From Ooceraea biroi (lineage: Eukaryota; Arthropoda; Insecta; Hymenoptera; Formicidae): a stretch of DNA of 64,000 nt. The notes beneath the pieces are model-generated. The model did not search any database and was not told the origin of the DNA. It worked only from the letters and a program-made list of their open reading frames with translations. The stretch is taken from contig NC_039511.1 in NCBI RefSeq assembly GCF_003672135.1, positions 7,714,464 through 7,778,463 of the forward strand, in the 5' to 3' direction. Every line of letters starts with the position of its first letter. The stretch's first letter is position 1. The translations under genes and the position numbers were made by a program. Below, piece after piece: positions 1 through 11,715 of this stretch.

Positions 1-360
1 AGCAGCCAGGCTCCTCCAGTCAAACCATTACGAACATACCCCGGAGCCAAGAAGAGAGTTTGTTTCGCACCCATTTTAAACACTCTGGGAGGAGGAGTGT
101 ATGTGGCGACTAAACGGCAGTCCGCACGGCAACCCCATGGCAACGAGAGAGCGCCAAACGACCAACCAATAAAAACGAGCGACCAATGGGATAGGAGGAC
201 GTAGGCCGTGGCGAGAGATGTTCGGCGTGGCAGGAGTCAGTTAGTTTTGAGCTCTGTACCCGTGCACACGCGGTTTATGTATTTACGTTATTACGCAACA
301 TTAAAGTTTTTTTTTTAGATTTATGCAAGTTTATCATTACGAACCTCATATACCGACCGG
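1..360 (+). mobile_element. Probable 3' end of an LTR retrotransposon (end of coding, polypurine tract, 3' LTR)
   Basis: An open frame runs in from the left edge and ends in a basic tail. It is followed by a purine-only tract at 87-97 and then by TGT at 98, which is the layout of a polypurine tract next to a 3' LTR. The following ~250 bases are GC-richer than their surroundings and contain AATAAA-like and ATTAAAG signals. The right LTR boundary was not located, and no reverse transcriptase is visible in the window. The assignment is inference from layout, so the superfamily is left open. It could also be a non-TE GC-rich fragment. Confidence 0.35.
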
Positions 361-384
361 CGGAGATGCTGTTGGTATATTCTT

Positions 385-870
385 ATACAATACAGGTCTT
401 ATTTTAATATTTTTACTATATAGGGTATCTCACTCTATCGTATTTTTATTATACAGGGTGTCCACTGTTTATTATAATATATAGGGTGTCCGATTATAAT
501 TGACCAAACCGAAAAACTTGTATCTCTGTTTCGAGAAAAATTTAACACGATAAAATAAACGTTATTTATTCCGATAATTACAATGTGAAAATAAAATGTG
601 TTAAGCTATATTACTTCGCTTTCCTCTTTTACCTTCCTTATCACTCAATTATATTATAACATACAGGTCTCAATTTTAAAATATAGGGTATCTCACACTA
701 TCTTATTATATTATACAGGAGGTCGACTTTTGATATACTGTATAGGGTGTCCGATTATAATTGACCAAACCGAAAAACTTGTATCTCTGTTTCGAGAAAA
801 ATTTGACACGATAAATTAAACGTTATTTATTGCGATGATTAAAATGTGAAAATAAAATCTGCTAAGCTAT
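385..870. repeat. Two tandem units of a 261-bp repeat with ACAGGGTG-like MITE termini
   Basis: Two copies of the same block lie 261 bases apart (the shared TGACCAAACCG is at 501 and again at 762). Each contains several short TATAGGGTGTCC / TATACAGGGTGTCC motifs typical of the TC1/mariner-related MITE ends seen elsewhere in the window. A third, partial copy lies at about 55265-55370. No coding capacity is seen. Probably a tandemly duplicated MITE. Confidence 0.6.
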
Positions 871-990
871 TAATTCGCTTTCGGGGGGTGAAGATTTTAG
901 GGGAGGGAGGGGCCGCCATATTATCTGGCGACATTAGTACTGCTCTCTAGTGGCTAGACTAATAAAATAACTCTATTTACGTGAATCATA

Positions 991-1704
991 TAAAAAAGAA
1001 TAACATACTTCACACTACAAAATGTGTGAAATCACAACAAAATTACCTTTTTAAAAAAAGGTACAAAAAAGCGCCAAGTATATGCGCCTGAAGTTCTTTC
1101 AAAAAAGGACTCTACAAAACTAATGATATCTTTTAAACCCCAAGTTCTTTCAAAAAAGAACTCTGCAAAACTAATGATATTAACAAATTGCGCCGACTAC
1201 AATGGGTATTTATGCAAACCAGAAAATCTATTACTTTTTATTATTACTCTTTGGCCGATTTCAGACGATCTGAAGTAATAACACTACCGTGTCTCGTGAT
1301 GTCTTAAGATGCTAATGCGGCTGTGTGATTGGTTTCAAACATCTTATGATTGTACTTAAGACGGCCTTAAAAATTTTATTTGAAAAATAAAGTAATAATA
1401 ATAAGTAGATATTTTTATACGATATATTTTAATACATATAAATATTTCAATACAAATAAGTGTTTTTTTTAAATACTTGGCGCTGCTAAACCAAATCCAG
1501 ACGATCCGAGGTAATTGCCTTATTCTGTTTCTTTCTCTTTTGTGAATGCGTGCGTCGAAACCGAATCAATAATTATCTTACTATTTAAATAATATAAAGG
1601 TTACAATAATTTTCTTACAATCTAAATTACACAACTCGCCAAAATACATAAAATATATGTACAAATGTAAACTTAAACTTACTCTATACTTAATTGTAAT
1701 GTCA

Positions 1705-1735
<31 letters not shown>

Positions 1736-2218
1736 CACACACACACACACCCACACATACATACGCATACGCACGCATTCACAAGAGAGAAAAAAACAGA
1801 ATAAGGCAATTACCTCGGATCGTCTGGATTCGGTTTAGCAGCGCCAAGTATTTTAAAAAAACACTTATTTGTATTGAAATATTTATATGTATTAAAATAT
1901 ATCGTATAAAAATATCTGCTTATTATTATTACTTTATTTTTCACATAAAATCTTTAAGGCCGTCTTAAGTACAATCATAAGATGTTTGAAACCAATCACA
2001 CAGCCGCATTAGCATCTTAAAACATCAAGAGACACGGTAGTGTTATTACTTCAGATCGTCTGGAATCGGCCAAAGAGTAATAATAAAAAGTAATAGATTT
2101 TCTGGTTTGCATAAATACCCATTGTAGTTGGTGTAATTTGTTAATATCATTAGTTTTGTAGAGTTCTTTTTTGAAAGAACTTGGGGTTTAAAAGATATCA
2201 TTAGTTTTATAGAGTTAC
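991..2218. mobile_element. Foldback element FB-A with TACTTGGCG motifs and a conserved loop
   Basis: Bases ~1109-1550 and ~1785-2216 are inverted copies of each other. The left end carries an ACCTTTTTAAAAAAAGGT hairpin followed by GCGCCAAGTA (1071-1080). Inner motifs TACTTGGCGCTGCTAAACC (from 1476) and its complement (~1837-1855) flank a ~230-bp loop containing GC/GA/CA microsatellites at 1709-1751. The same loop recurs in FB-B (11060-11280) and at 63500-63650. The right end lacks the outer motif and looks truncated. No ORF of recognisable function. An autonomous partner is not evident. Confidence 0.75.
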
Positions 2219-2224
2219 AAAATA

Positions 2225-2241
2225 CAGGTTTGCCATTTCAC

Positions 2242-2280
<39 letters not shown>

Positions 2281-3340
2281 AGGAAATCACACATGCATAA
2301 GGAATGGATGAAAATAATTGCAATGGGTGAAATCAATGGATTTTGTAATTGAAACATAGGAAGGAACTCTGCATTGTGAATTACATTGTAAAACAAACTA
2401 GGACAAAGTTCTAGAAAACAATCAACTTTCAGTAATTAAAAGGCTTCATTTAAAATATTTAACAATCAAATACATTACTCTTTACATAATACAATATCAT
2501 GTTTTAAGACTTCACAATTTGCTGTATAAGTACTTTAAAAAGACAAACAATTGAAACTATATTACAAAATGTATGTTAACATATTTGAATAAATATATGT
2601 ATAATATATGTATATCATTAAATTAATTAAATACATTTTAGTATTTCTTTCTTCAATTACATTCTGCAATTAACACTTATATATAATACGCTAGACTGCA
2701 TGTTTGATTTCATCTTTTTCTTATAATATATAGATGTACATACATGTACATATGTATATCTATATATACGTATGTACAATAGGCTGCAGTCAAGCATTGC
2801 TTGGTAATAATGAAGCCCTACGACATAATTTACCTATAACTTGAGTCAATAATGATCAACATGCGTGGTGCATCAAAATATTCAAACATATGTATATATA
2901 TGTATGTTTTAACCCTTTGATATAGTTATATATATGTGTGTGCGTGTGTGTGTGTATGTGTGCGCATGTTTGAAAGAAAAGGCTACTTCTAATATTTCTT
3001 TTGTTTAAATATTTTTATGATCCGCGCGCGTTAATAATTATCGACCCACCCAGGCAAGTCATGTCAATACGTTTTCTATTATTATTCCAGGGATTCACTG
3101 CACCCTACTGTATATATATGGCTGTATATGTATATATGATATATACAATATGTGCATATGTATACATATATACACATATACTATATATTTCAAATATACA
3201 TAACATAATTGACTAACCTATCTCTCTTATTTTATTATAATTATTTTCCTCCCTTCTTTTCTCGTGCACATCTATAAAAAGATAAACATATCTGTTATTA
3301 AACTTGCGAAAGAAATTTGTTTTGTTTATTATGAAGAAGC
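2225..3340. other. AT-rich intergenic stretch with microsatellites, no gene seen
   Basis: Contains a (TA)n run at about 2246-2278 and a (GT)n run near 2936-2958, with scattered ATATGTAT repeats to about 3200. Short frames here have no family resemblance. The downstream exons of the THAP gene should lie on this side, but none could be recognised. Confidence 0.5.
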
Positions 3341-3342
3341 TA

Positions 3343-5288
3343 TACAGGGTGGGGCAATAACTATTACCACCTTAAATATTTTCGAATTTATAAGGTCCAG
3401 AGGAAAATTTATGTAATCAAAATTATACGGTACGAAGGGGGCTAACATATGGCGATAATAATTTTTGTCCTGGTGGAGGCGCTTCGAAGATATCAAGGTC
3501 ACCTTCATTTTTTTAATAGGTTCGGTATGTTTTTTTTCCATAATTTTATAGAGGAGCTTAAAACAAGTACGGAACTCATCACACAAAATTATTGAACAAG
3601 ATTAAATGTAAATGAAAACGATAAAAAATACATTTTTATATTAAATGAAATTTACGTTTAAAAGATGTACGAAATGACGCTTTATTAGTATGTTTTGTTG
3701 GAATGTTTTGATTTTGACATTCCTCATAAATGAGTATCAACTTGTTCTACAAACGGATACATTGATGAAAATAAATAGTGACGTAAACTTATTTCAATGA
3801 AAACAAAGGCCCTTTGAAGGCCATCTTAATAAGTTCACAGGATAAGATAAACATAAAAAGTAGTATCGATAGATAAGTCAATTGTGCAAGATGTATTCAT
3901 TTGAAGAACAAGTCGACATGATCCTCATTTATGGAGAATGTCAAAAAAATTCAGTGAGAGCGCAAAATTTATACGCTGAACGATATCCTAATCGCACTCA
4001 GCCTTCGCGTCGAACATTTAAAAATGTGTGTGATAAACTTAGACAAACCGGTAGCTTAAATACACGTAAAAGTGAGCGTGAAAAGCGAAAAACTAATGAA
4101 GGGAATGAAATTAGAGTTCTCACAATGGTGGCTCAAAATCCGCACATTAGTTCGCGACAAATTGAACGAGAATCTGGTATTAATCGGAGGAGCGTACTCC
4201 GCATCTTGCATCATTAACAAATTCCATCCATATCACCTCAGCCTTCACCAAGCATTACATGGAATGGACTTTGTAAATCGTGTTGAATTTTGCCAATGGG
4301 CTCAACAACAAATTCGAATCAATGACTCATCTTTTGATACAGTGTTATTTACTGATGAGGCAACATTCACTAATCACGAGAATGTTAATTTACATAATAT
4401 GCATTTCTGGGCAGTGGAAAATCCTCATTGGCTGCGGCAGATTGAACACCAGAGACAATGGTCTTTGAATGTATGGTGTGGTATCATAGATAACAAAATT
4501 ATTGGTCCTTATTTTATCGACGGACATCTACATGGCAACAGCTACGCCAATTTCCTATAGCATAACTTGGTTCATTTATTAGAAGACCTGCCTTTAATCA
4601 CACGACGAACAATGTGGTACCAGCATGATGAATGCCCTGCTCATTTTTCATTATTTGCGAGAAATAAACTTAATGAAAAATTTGCAAATCGCTGAATTGG
4701 ACGTGGAGGTCCTGTAGGGTGGCCAGCTCGTTCACCAGACTTGACACCACTGGATTTCTTTTTGTGGGAAATCCTAAAAGACATGGTCTACACCTCAAAT
4801 CATGCGACAACGGATCATTGAAGCATGTGCATCAATAGCTCCCGACGTTATTAGAAGAGCAAGCCAATCAGTGATCAGAAGAATCCAGTGTTGTATTGAT
4901 AGTAATGGCCATCACTTCGAACACCTTTTATAAACATTAATAATAAAATAAGAGATAAAACGTCACGTAATAAAATAACATAGTTTCATTTTAAAAAATG
5001 TATTTTTTATCGTTTTCATTTACATTTATTCTTGTTCAATAATTTTGTGTTATGAGTTCCGTACTTGTTTTAAGCTCCTCTATGAAATTATGGAAAAAAA
5101 CATACCGAACCCATTAAAAAAAATGAAGGTGACCTTGATATCTTCGAAGCGCCTCCACCAGGACAAAAATTATTATCGCCATATGTTAGCCCCCTTCGTA
5201 CCGTATAATTTTAATTACATAAATTTTCCTTTGGACCTTATAAATTAGAAGATATTTAAGGTGGTAATAGTTATTGCCCCACCCTGTA
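3343..5288 (+). mobile_element. DD41D Tc1/mariner-like element E1 with ~290-bp terminal inverted repeats
   Basis: The element begins TACAGGGTGGGGCAATAAC and ends with its complement, flanked by TA at 3341-3342 and 5289-5290. Inverted arms are about 3343-3638 and 4997-5288, with a few substitutions. The only coding content is the transposase pseudogene at 3882-4933. Long TIRs, a TA duplication and a single DDE gene are the signature of the IS630/Tc1/mariner superfamily. It sits immediately downstream (in THAP gene direction) of THAP exon 2, so it lies in an intron or 3' flank of that gene. Confidence 0.9.
3882..4933 (+). pseudogene. Broken DD41D transposase of E1
   Basis: The N-terminal helix-turn-helix region (MYSFEEQVDMILIYGECQ, likely start 3891) reads to ~4205. 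The frame then shifts, and the catalytic core continues: first Asp in FTDEATF, second in YQHDECPAHF, third in SPDLTPLDFFLW. There are 41 residues between the second and third, so this is a DD41D triad. In-frame stops occur at ~4558 and at the TGA before IGRGG (~4694), with a further disturbance near 4790-4820. The C-terminus ends HHFEHLL at 4933. The family (often annotated DUF4817 proteins in ants) cuts and pastes DNA at TA. This copy cannot make an active protein. Confidence 0.88.
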
Positions 5289-5290
5289 TA

Positions 5291-5617
5291 TAATATATAG
5301 TAATACATTAAATCAATATAAGACTTTCTACGAAAAGGTTTTAAAAACAAGTACAAAATGCAGAATAAAACTGCATTATTTAATTAATATTGTCTAAAAT
5401 AAATTAGTTATAATTTTGTTACTAACTATTTCTTGTTTCATTCCTACTGTTACATCCTGTCCTATCTTCGTATGTCGTATCATCTTCATATATGATATTC
5501 ATATTTATAATGAGATAATAATATTACATTCATTAATTAAAATAATAATTATAATAATTCCTTATAAACTGTTAAAGATAATTTAAAATTATGAATGAAA
5601 ACTTTTCTAAATCTTAC
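5291..5617. other. AT-rich spacer between E1 and THAP exon 2
   Basis: No coding signal or repeat boundary was recognised. It is probably intron of the THAP gene, since a consensus donor at 5617 opens into it on the minus strand. Confidence 0.4.
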
Positions 5618-6107
5618 CTTTTGACGTACTTGCAATAGCATATGTATCATCTTGTAGTTTTATAGTATTGTTATCATTATAGTCTTGTTGTATTGCTATC
5701 ATTGTAGTATTACTATCATTAGATGTATCTTCATAAATGCATCCTGCAAAAATAAATATAATATTAAAATCATATATAAAGTAATAATTAAAATTATAAT
5801 AATTAAAATTACAGCGCTAAGTTAATCACAGCCTTAATAGTATAAATTTAATATACTTACTTGGTAAAAATAATGTTAGTACTGCGCAATAACTCAATTT
5901 TTTCTTTAATTTATATTTATCTTCAAAATGGTCTTCGCAGATTGTCCTTTTTACTATTTTATTATGTGGTACGTCTTTTAATATGGGATTGCCACAGGCC
6001 ATTATCCATTTTTTATATCGTTCTTCATCCTTCTCAGGATTAGGAAACGCGAACATGCGTTTATTTTTTGAAGAACAGTCATAAATGGAACACTTCTTAT
6101 GGCTCAT
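5618..6107 (-). CDS. THAP-domain zinc-finger protein, first two coding exons
   Basis: Exon 1 (6107-5861) starts MSHKKCSIYDCSS and carries the C2CH THAP finger: Cys-x4-Cys at the N-terminus, FAFP, a conserved Trp (YKKWI), then CEDHF. The Met at 6107 is chosen because the THAP domain starts within about five residues of it; an upstream in-frame Met at 6155 would add 16 non-conserved residues. A consensus donor (GTAAGT) ends exon 1 at 5861. An acceptor TTTGCAG opens exon 2 (5743-5618), acidic and Asn/Thr rich, which ends at another GTAAG donor. Exon phases agree. THAP proteins bind DNA, and many descend from P-element transposases; nothing here decides between host regulator and domesticated element. 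Later exons were not found and may lie beyond transposon E1. Confidence 0.75.
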
Positions 6108-6350
6108 TTTGTAAAAGATTAAGATTATTATTGCCTGCTTATCAGCTTTTGTCATTAAAGGACTGCTTACAGCATAGAATCTTTATCGCATAAGAGAATA
6201 AACTTCTTTTTCCATCCTTCTCTGGCGACATCTGGTAGAGGCGGGGGAGCATAACTGAAAACTCTTGATCGTCATTTGAGCTTGTTGGCCCTGATCAGTG
6301 GGTCTCGAACCCTCGTCTCGTGAGAGTTACGTACTGTAATCCGGTAAGTA

Positions 6351-7243
6351 GGGAAGACCGGGGCTCGTTGGCACCATTTTTATAATTTCGTCATTCGACT
6401 CTTTAAACAACTAATTATAATAATGAAATTGTACTAATATGATAGAGCAAACCTTTCTCTACATTTCCATGCCAGAAACGATCCTGTATACTGCATAGTT
6501 TTTTTGTAATGAATGAGATACGAACGTATTGCATTGTAGCCAGCTTGCCCCGATAGTGGGGTAAATTGACATACATCACGGTATAAGTTGGCTATGCGTC
6601 GATAATTACAATAATTACAATTAGATTTGAGGTTACATTATTATATACACGCATAGAATTGTTTTAGCAGTCTCATATTATACATATATAAAGTTACTTA
6701 CAATTAATCTTCTATGTATCACTTTTATGTATCACTTCTAAATACTATAGCAATCGTAGGATCGTAGGTATGTTCTCACTTCTCACACAGCAACAATACA
6801 TAAACGTACCTAACCTAATGCTATGTTAATGCTATGAGCCAACATACCTCATAAAATTTGAGCCAACGTACCCCAGCTCTACACACATTTGATTTAAATC
6901 ATTTTATTATAAATAATTATTGTCATTATTCAAAATAACATGTGCTAACAGTAACAGAAACATTTCTTTTAACTAATAATGCGATACTTAGATTTATTCT
7001 CTCAAGCTAAAGAATATTAATACGAAAGTTTTAAATGCTCAAAAATTTACTTGGCTGCTCTTGAATCAGAATGTTCCTTGTTTTTATTATAATACTTTTT
7101 TTATTTAAATGAAACTTTGAGAAAAGTATCTACGTTATGAAAGAGTTATTTTGAAGTAACTTTCTTATAGTTTTTTTGCCACAAATACATTAATTGAACG
7201 CAATGCCAACTTGCCTCTTGTGCCAACGAGCCCCGGTCTCCCC
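6351..7243. mobile_element. 893-bp MITE with GACCGGGGCTCGTTGGCA terminal inverted repeats
   Basis: Left end GGGAAGACCGGGGCTCGTT and right end (complement) GGGGAGACCGGGGCTCGTT form a ~25-bp TIR, flanked by TA at 6349-6350 and 7244-7245. The interior is AT-rich and repeats the theme with internal GCCAACTTG/GCCAACGTACCCC segments, but has no transposase. Non-autonomous DNA transposon; superfamily not determined. It sits ~240 bp upstream of the THAP start codon, so it could affect that promoter. Confidence 0.7.
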
Positions 7244-7749
7244 TATATTCAGTTTAGCGGCCTCATTAAGCTCTTTCGAGACGATTTACACGAAACGAAA
7301 GAATCTGGTAGAAAAAAGCGTCGCTCTGCCCCACAAAGCGGGATATTAATCGTTAAAGTTGATCACTTTTCAGGTTAAGAAATCTGTCAAATACATTACT
7401 AAATATAATGACAGGTTATTATATTATATTATAAAAGTGCCGTTAGATTTTTTATTACGGCTTTAGTTCCTGAGATATTTTAATCACAAGTTTATGTGAC
7501 CTGTCAAATGATGTAAATTCCGAATAAGCTACTTGGTAGCGCCTCGACGATGTCACGCCAGTGCTGTATCAAGCGGCTATTTCTCATGCGGCTATTTATT
7601 TTTTATGTACTTGGCGTCGCGACGCTACCGCGTCGCTTGATATAGAAGCATAGAAAACATAAATGATTCACACACCATGAATATTTTATAAATGAAAGCC
7701 GCATGTTGCATTTACATTTATTGTTATGTACATTGGGTGGAAAACATAA

Positions 7750-8125
7750 CTAATTAACGTTATAAAATATGTCGCGTTCATTTGTTAATTTTGATGCATA
7801 CCAAGCGAATTCGATCATTTTTTCAAATTGCGGAGCACATAATAAATAATGAGTCAGTGATTGAATCCGTATAGCGTCATATTGCGTATTCAATTCTCTT
7901 CTTTCTTCGCTAACCATAATATCCGGACAGTTTTGAATGCGTTTGATAATAATTTTTACTTGTCGATAAAAATAGACGTCGCAGGGTTGACAAATCGGAG
8001 TGCATGTCGGCGGTATTATTTGTAAATTACATGTTGGTTTGTTTTCGTCATTCACAAAAATTTCATTATACATGTGAATATTTTTCTGACCTCCCCAAGA
8101 GTCTCAATCATCAAGAAGGCGTTGC
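7750..8125 (-). pseudogene. C-terminal fragment of a pogo/CENP-B-like DDE (DDE_1-type) transposase
   Basis: Reads ...PPTCTPICQPCDVYFYRQVK..., which resembles the T-x-x-x-QP-x-D segment carrying the last catalytic Asp of pogo-like DDE_1 proteins, followed by EKMIEFAWYASKL. The frame is open from 8073 down to a stop at 7750, with related sequence up to ~8125. The N-terminal DNA-binding part and the first catalytic residues are missing. The family call rests on one motif and is moderate. Confidence 0.45.
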
Positions 8126-8189
8126 TTCCAACGTACGGTTTTACAACTGGTTTTAAATAGCGTTCATATAAATCGGAGGTCAGTTTACC

Positions 8190-8310
8190 TGACTTTGAGC
8201 AAACGAAAGTTCCTCAAAAAATGATCGAATGCGCTTGGTATGCGACAAAGTTAGCAAATATAAATTATCACACGCAACATTGTACAACAATGTCAGATTT
8301 TTTTATATAA
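8190..8310 (+). pseudogene. Second, opposite-strand fragment of the same DDE transposase family
   Basis: Encodes PDFEQTKVPQKMIECAWYATKLA, which matches the ...FEKMIEFAWYASKL segment of the minus-strand fragment at 7750 apart from a few extra residues. The two therefore come from different copies of one family placed tail to tail. No catalytic residue is present. Ends shortly after, in a frame stop. Confidence 0.45.
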
Positions 8311-8474
8311 TAACTAACAAAATAGGTATAATAACATATACAAAAACTATAGTTATTTTTGATTCCACACAAATAATTGCAAAATAAAATAAAATCGAAG
8401 AATAAATCATTATATAAAGAATAAAACCATTTCATTAAACAGAGAAAGAAAAAAAAACCTGAAGAAAAAAATTG

Positions 8475-8558
8475 TCACAACGCGGTCTCGAACCCAGCTT
8501 GCGCGGCCGGCAAAACGCTAGGTGCGCGCTTAACCACTAGGCTATCGCGCTTCATGCC
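8475..8558 (-). repeat. tRNA-like SINE head (A and B boxes)
   Basis: On the minus strand an A box TAGCCTAGTGG (8544-8534) and a B box GGTTCGAGACC (8493-8483) lie at tRNA-like spacing. The acceptor stem does not pair well and no clear anticodon loop forms, so this is a tRNA-derived SINE head or tRNA pseudogene rather than a functional tRNA. The flanks from 8310 to 9100 otherwise show nothing recognisable. Confidence 0.5.
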
Positions 8559-9104
8559 GAACTTTAGCTGTTCAAGGTACTTACCGTACAGCTGGAAAAT
8601 ATTCACATTTCGATGTGATTTTCTCCGAACCTAAGGCCCATACACCCAAATCCTCGGACACGACACAAATATTTTTTCGTCCCCTTTCGAATGTACTATG
8701 ACTCATTCGAAAGTTGATTTCGCACTTGTTAGCAACTCCTTGTAAGTGTCGTGCTCAACGCAGATATAACAAATTATTCAAAAATTGTTAATTGGTGGAA
8801 TATCGATCTGAAAGTGTATATATGTGTGAATCTCGATTAGAACTATCGGGAACTATAGTCAAAAATAATTGTCCACACGTTTTAGTACTTTAGAGGGGAG
8901 AGTGTCGTGCTAGATTCACGAAGTTAGCACATTTTTTCAATTTTGATTTTTCAATAGAAGGAATGCGGAACTCTTTAATTTTTATCAAGAACTGTAGAAC
9001 TATGAAAAGTGCTATTAGAACTTTTAATATTTTTTCGATATTGGTAGAACGTCGTGCCAGCTTCACAGACGACATTTTTATTGTATCATTGTATTATATA
9101 TAAC

Positions 9105-9455
9105 TACAAAAATGCATGATATCTCGATAAAATTACCTTTTTCAAAAAAAAAGTAAAAAAGGCGCCAAGTATGCGCGTGGTATGTGCTCGAAAAAACCAA
9201 TGTAGTAGTTTCTTTAATTAAAACAATATTAAACCAAGTAATATGTACCTTTATATTCTCATTCAATGATCCTATTTCAATCCAAGCGATAGTAGTTCTA
9301 ATTGTCTTTAAATATTATTTTATAGTATTTTTCAAAAAAATTTATGAAATTCTCAAATTGCGTCAATTGCAAAGAGGATATATTACCTCAAAAATTAATT
9401 ATTATACAATTTAAAAAAAACTAAGTGGTAGTATCTTACCAATTACAAAGAGAAT
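9105..9455. repeat. Left copy of a ~350-bp inverted repeat paired with 13036-13370
   Basis: The whole segment, including the terminal CTTTTTCAAAAAAAAAG and GGCGCCAAGTATGCGC, reappears in reverse complement at 13036-13370 with scattered substitutions and small indels. The 3.6 kb between the two copies contains the left 51-bp TIR of the Helitron-bearing interval and three smaller foldbacks. No coding function. Confidence 0.75.
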
Positions 9456-9997
9456 ATATCAAGCGACGCGGTAGCGTCGCGACGCCAAGTACATAATCAA
9501 AAATAAGGTTCCGAACAATGAGAGTCACTGTATAATATCGAGTGTTACCAATTTCATTGCATAAACGTCGCGCGCTACCAAGTAGCTTATCTGGAATTCA
9601 TGCCATTTGACAGGTCATATCAACTTATGATTAAAATAGCTCAGGAATTAAAGCCGTAATCAAAAGTCTAACGGCACTTGTATAATAAAATGTGAATGCG
9701 AGCTTTCGATCGCGACCAATGCGAATAAGATTGGTGCAGTCAATCCTGAGATACTATAATTGTACGTTAGAATCGTGACGTTCCGTTTCCATATTCTGGT
9801 TTAGACTCACGTACGTATGTTCGCACATACACATGCAAAGCGATTTTGTCCCTCAAGCTGCTGTTCACACATGCATGATTTAATTTATTATGAATTAAAA
9901 ATGATTTTAATAATACATGGGAAATGTTTTATTTTACGATAAAGATATAAATCGCAAATACTATAAAAAATACATAAATTGCAAGTAATTGCAAGCA

Positions 9998-10135
9998 CCA
10001 TCATCGACGACGACGTTACACCATGTCGACGACGACGATGTTGCACCACGTCGACGACGACGTTGCACCACGTCCATGACGATAGAGAATGAGAAAGCGA
10101 GAGAGCGAGAGAGCGAGAGGGGGAGAGAGCGAGTG
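9998..10135. repeat. GACGACGACGTTGCACCACGTC minisatellite followed by a GAGAGC array
   Basis: About four imperfect copies of a 24-30 bp unit built from GACGACGACG and TTGCACCACGTC lie at 9998-10082. An imperfect GAGAGC/GAGA repeat follows at about 10087-10135 and ends just before the 51-bp TIR at 10140. The rest of 9691-9998 has no gene. Confidence 0.7.
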
Positions 10136-10139
10136 CTAT

Positions 10140-10190
10140 GCGCGCGCTATTTTATTTTTCAATATTAATAATGTTTTCGAATAATAATAT
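10140..10190 (+). repeat. 51-bp terminal inverted repeat, left copy
   Basis: Starts GCGCGCGCTATTTTATTTTT and is identical over all 51 bases to the reverse complement of 16951-17001. It marks the left boundary of the interval that carries the Helitron Rep/helicase pseudogene. Confidence 0.9.
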
Positions 10191-10589
10191 TCATCTATTA
10201 TTTATTATATAATAAATACCACAAATCCTATTCTAAAAAAGTCGTTAAAGGTGGTATATTTATTTCATCGTATTTCATCAATATACAAATTTGACAGAAT
10301 TGACAGCTGCCGTTTTCACGTTCCTAAGAAATAATAAATAAAATTGTCAATATAACCGCACTGACAGCCACTATGACATTCTGACATTTGTAACACGAAG
10401 TTCAAGCCACACGAAGTTCGAGCCAAGCGAGATAACCAATCAGCGTCGCGGAAAAGAGGCCTCAATATTCGATAAAAAAGAACATGAAGTTTACACGCCT
10501 TTTTTAGAATAGGAAACATGTAAGTTAATACTTTTAAAAACCTTGACTGACAGGACTATGGCTTTTATCTCCTCATATATTATAAAAAA

Positions 10590-11715
10590 GAATAACACAC
10601 TTTACACTACAAAATGTGTGAAATCACAACAAAATTACCTTTTTAAAAAAAGGTACAAAAAGCGCCAAGTATACGCGCCTGAAGTTCTTTCAAAAAAGGA
10701 CTCTACAAAACTAATGATATGAACAAATTGTGCCAACTACAATGGGTATTTATGCAAACCAGAAAATCTATTACTTTATTATTACCCTTTGGCCGATATT
10801 CATTGTTGATTCTGATTTAAGACCATCTTAAGTACAATTATAAGATATTTGAAACCAATTACACAGTCGTATTAGCATCTTAAGACATTACTTCAGATCG
10901 TCTGGAAATAAGAATGGACTATGAATACTAGCCTTTGATATTAAAAAATAAAGGATATAATAATATTAAGCAGATATTTTTATACGAATAAATATTTTAA
11001 TACATAGAAATATATTTATTAATACAAATAAGTGTTTTTTTCAAAATACTTGGCGCTGCTAAACCGAATCAAAAATTGTCTTAGTATTGAAATAATCTAA
11101 AGATTACAATAATTTCCTTAAACTCTAAATTACATAACACCTCGCTGAAATACATATATATACAAATGTAGTTAAACTTATTCTGTGCTTAATTCTAATG
11201 TCACACACACACACACACATGCACGCATTCACAAGAGAGAAAGAAAGAGAACGAGGCAATTAACATAATGATTCGGTTTAGCAGCGCCAAGTATTTTGAA
11301 AAAAACACTTATTTGTATTAATAAATATATTTCTATGTATTAAAATATTTATTCGTATAAAAATATCTGCTTAATATTATTATATCCTTTATTTTTTAAT
11401 ATCAAAGGCTAGTATTCATAGTCCATTCTTATTTCCAGACGATCTAAAGTAATGTCTTAAGATGCTAATACGACTGTGTAATTGGTTTCAAATATCTTAT
11501 AATTGTACTTAAGATGGTCTTAAATCAGAATCAACAATGAATATCGGCCAAAGGGTAATAATAAAGTAATAGATTTTCTGGTTTGCATAAATACCCATTG
11601 TAGTAGGCGCAATTTGTTCATTTCATTAGTTTTGTAGAGTCCTTTTTTGAAAGAACTTCAGGCGCGTATACTTGGCGCTTTTTTGTACCTTTTTTTAAAA
11701 AGGTAATTTTGTTGT
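10590..11715. mobile_element. Foldback element FB-B, sibling of FB-A
   Basis: Arms ~10590-11060 and ~11275-11715 are inverted copies. Outer motif: the AAAGGTACAAAAAGCGCCAAG block at ~10650-10670 and its complement near 11665-11690. Inner motif TACTTGGCGCTGCTAAACCG starts at 11047, with its complement near 11270-11290. The ~210-bp loop with a (CA)n run is the same sequence, in the same orientation, as the FB-A loop. No transposase. The neighbouring 10191-10589 and 11716-12088 are AT-rich without recognisable genes. Confidence 0.78.

Larger units (their letters stand above)
7420..9690. mobile_element. Inverted-repeat element FB-F with DDE transposase fragments inside
   Basis: Bases ~7420-7640 and ~9455-9690 are inverted copies, both carrying TACTTGGCGTCGCGACGC followed by a CG-rich GCTACCGCGTCGCTTGATA. 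The interior holds two oppositely oriented fragments of a pogo-like DDE protein (7750-8125 and about 8190-8310). The right arm directly abuts the left copy of another inverted repeat (9105-9455), so insertions here are layered. Fragment order suggests a decayed element, or a foldback element that captured transposase pieces. Confidence 0.55.

Noticed and set aside
1581..1968. Two overlapping frames with RARERERE / THTHTPTH
   Set aside because: Translations of GA/CA microsatellites in the FB-A loop.
6300..6320. Isolated B-box-like GGGTTCGAGACCC (minus strand)
   Set aside because: No A box at tRNA spacing and no second copy seen.
8475..8558. Possible tRNA gene
   Set aside because: A and B boxes are present but acceptor and anticodon stems do not close, so it was kept only as a SINE-like repeat.
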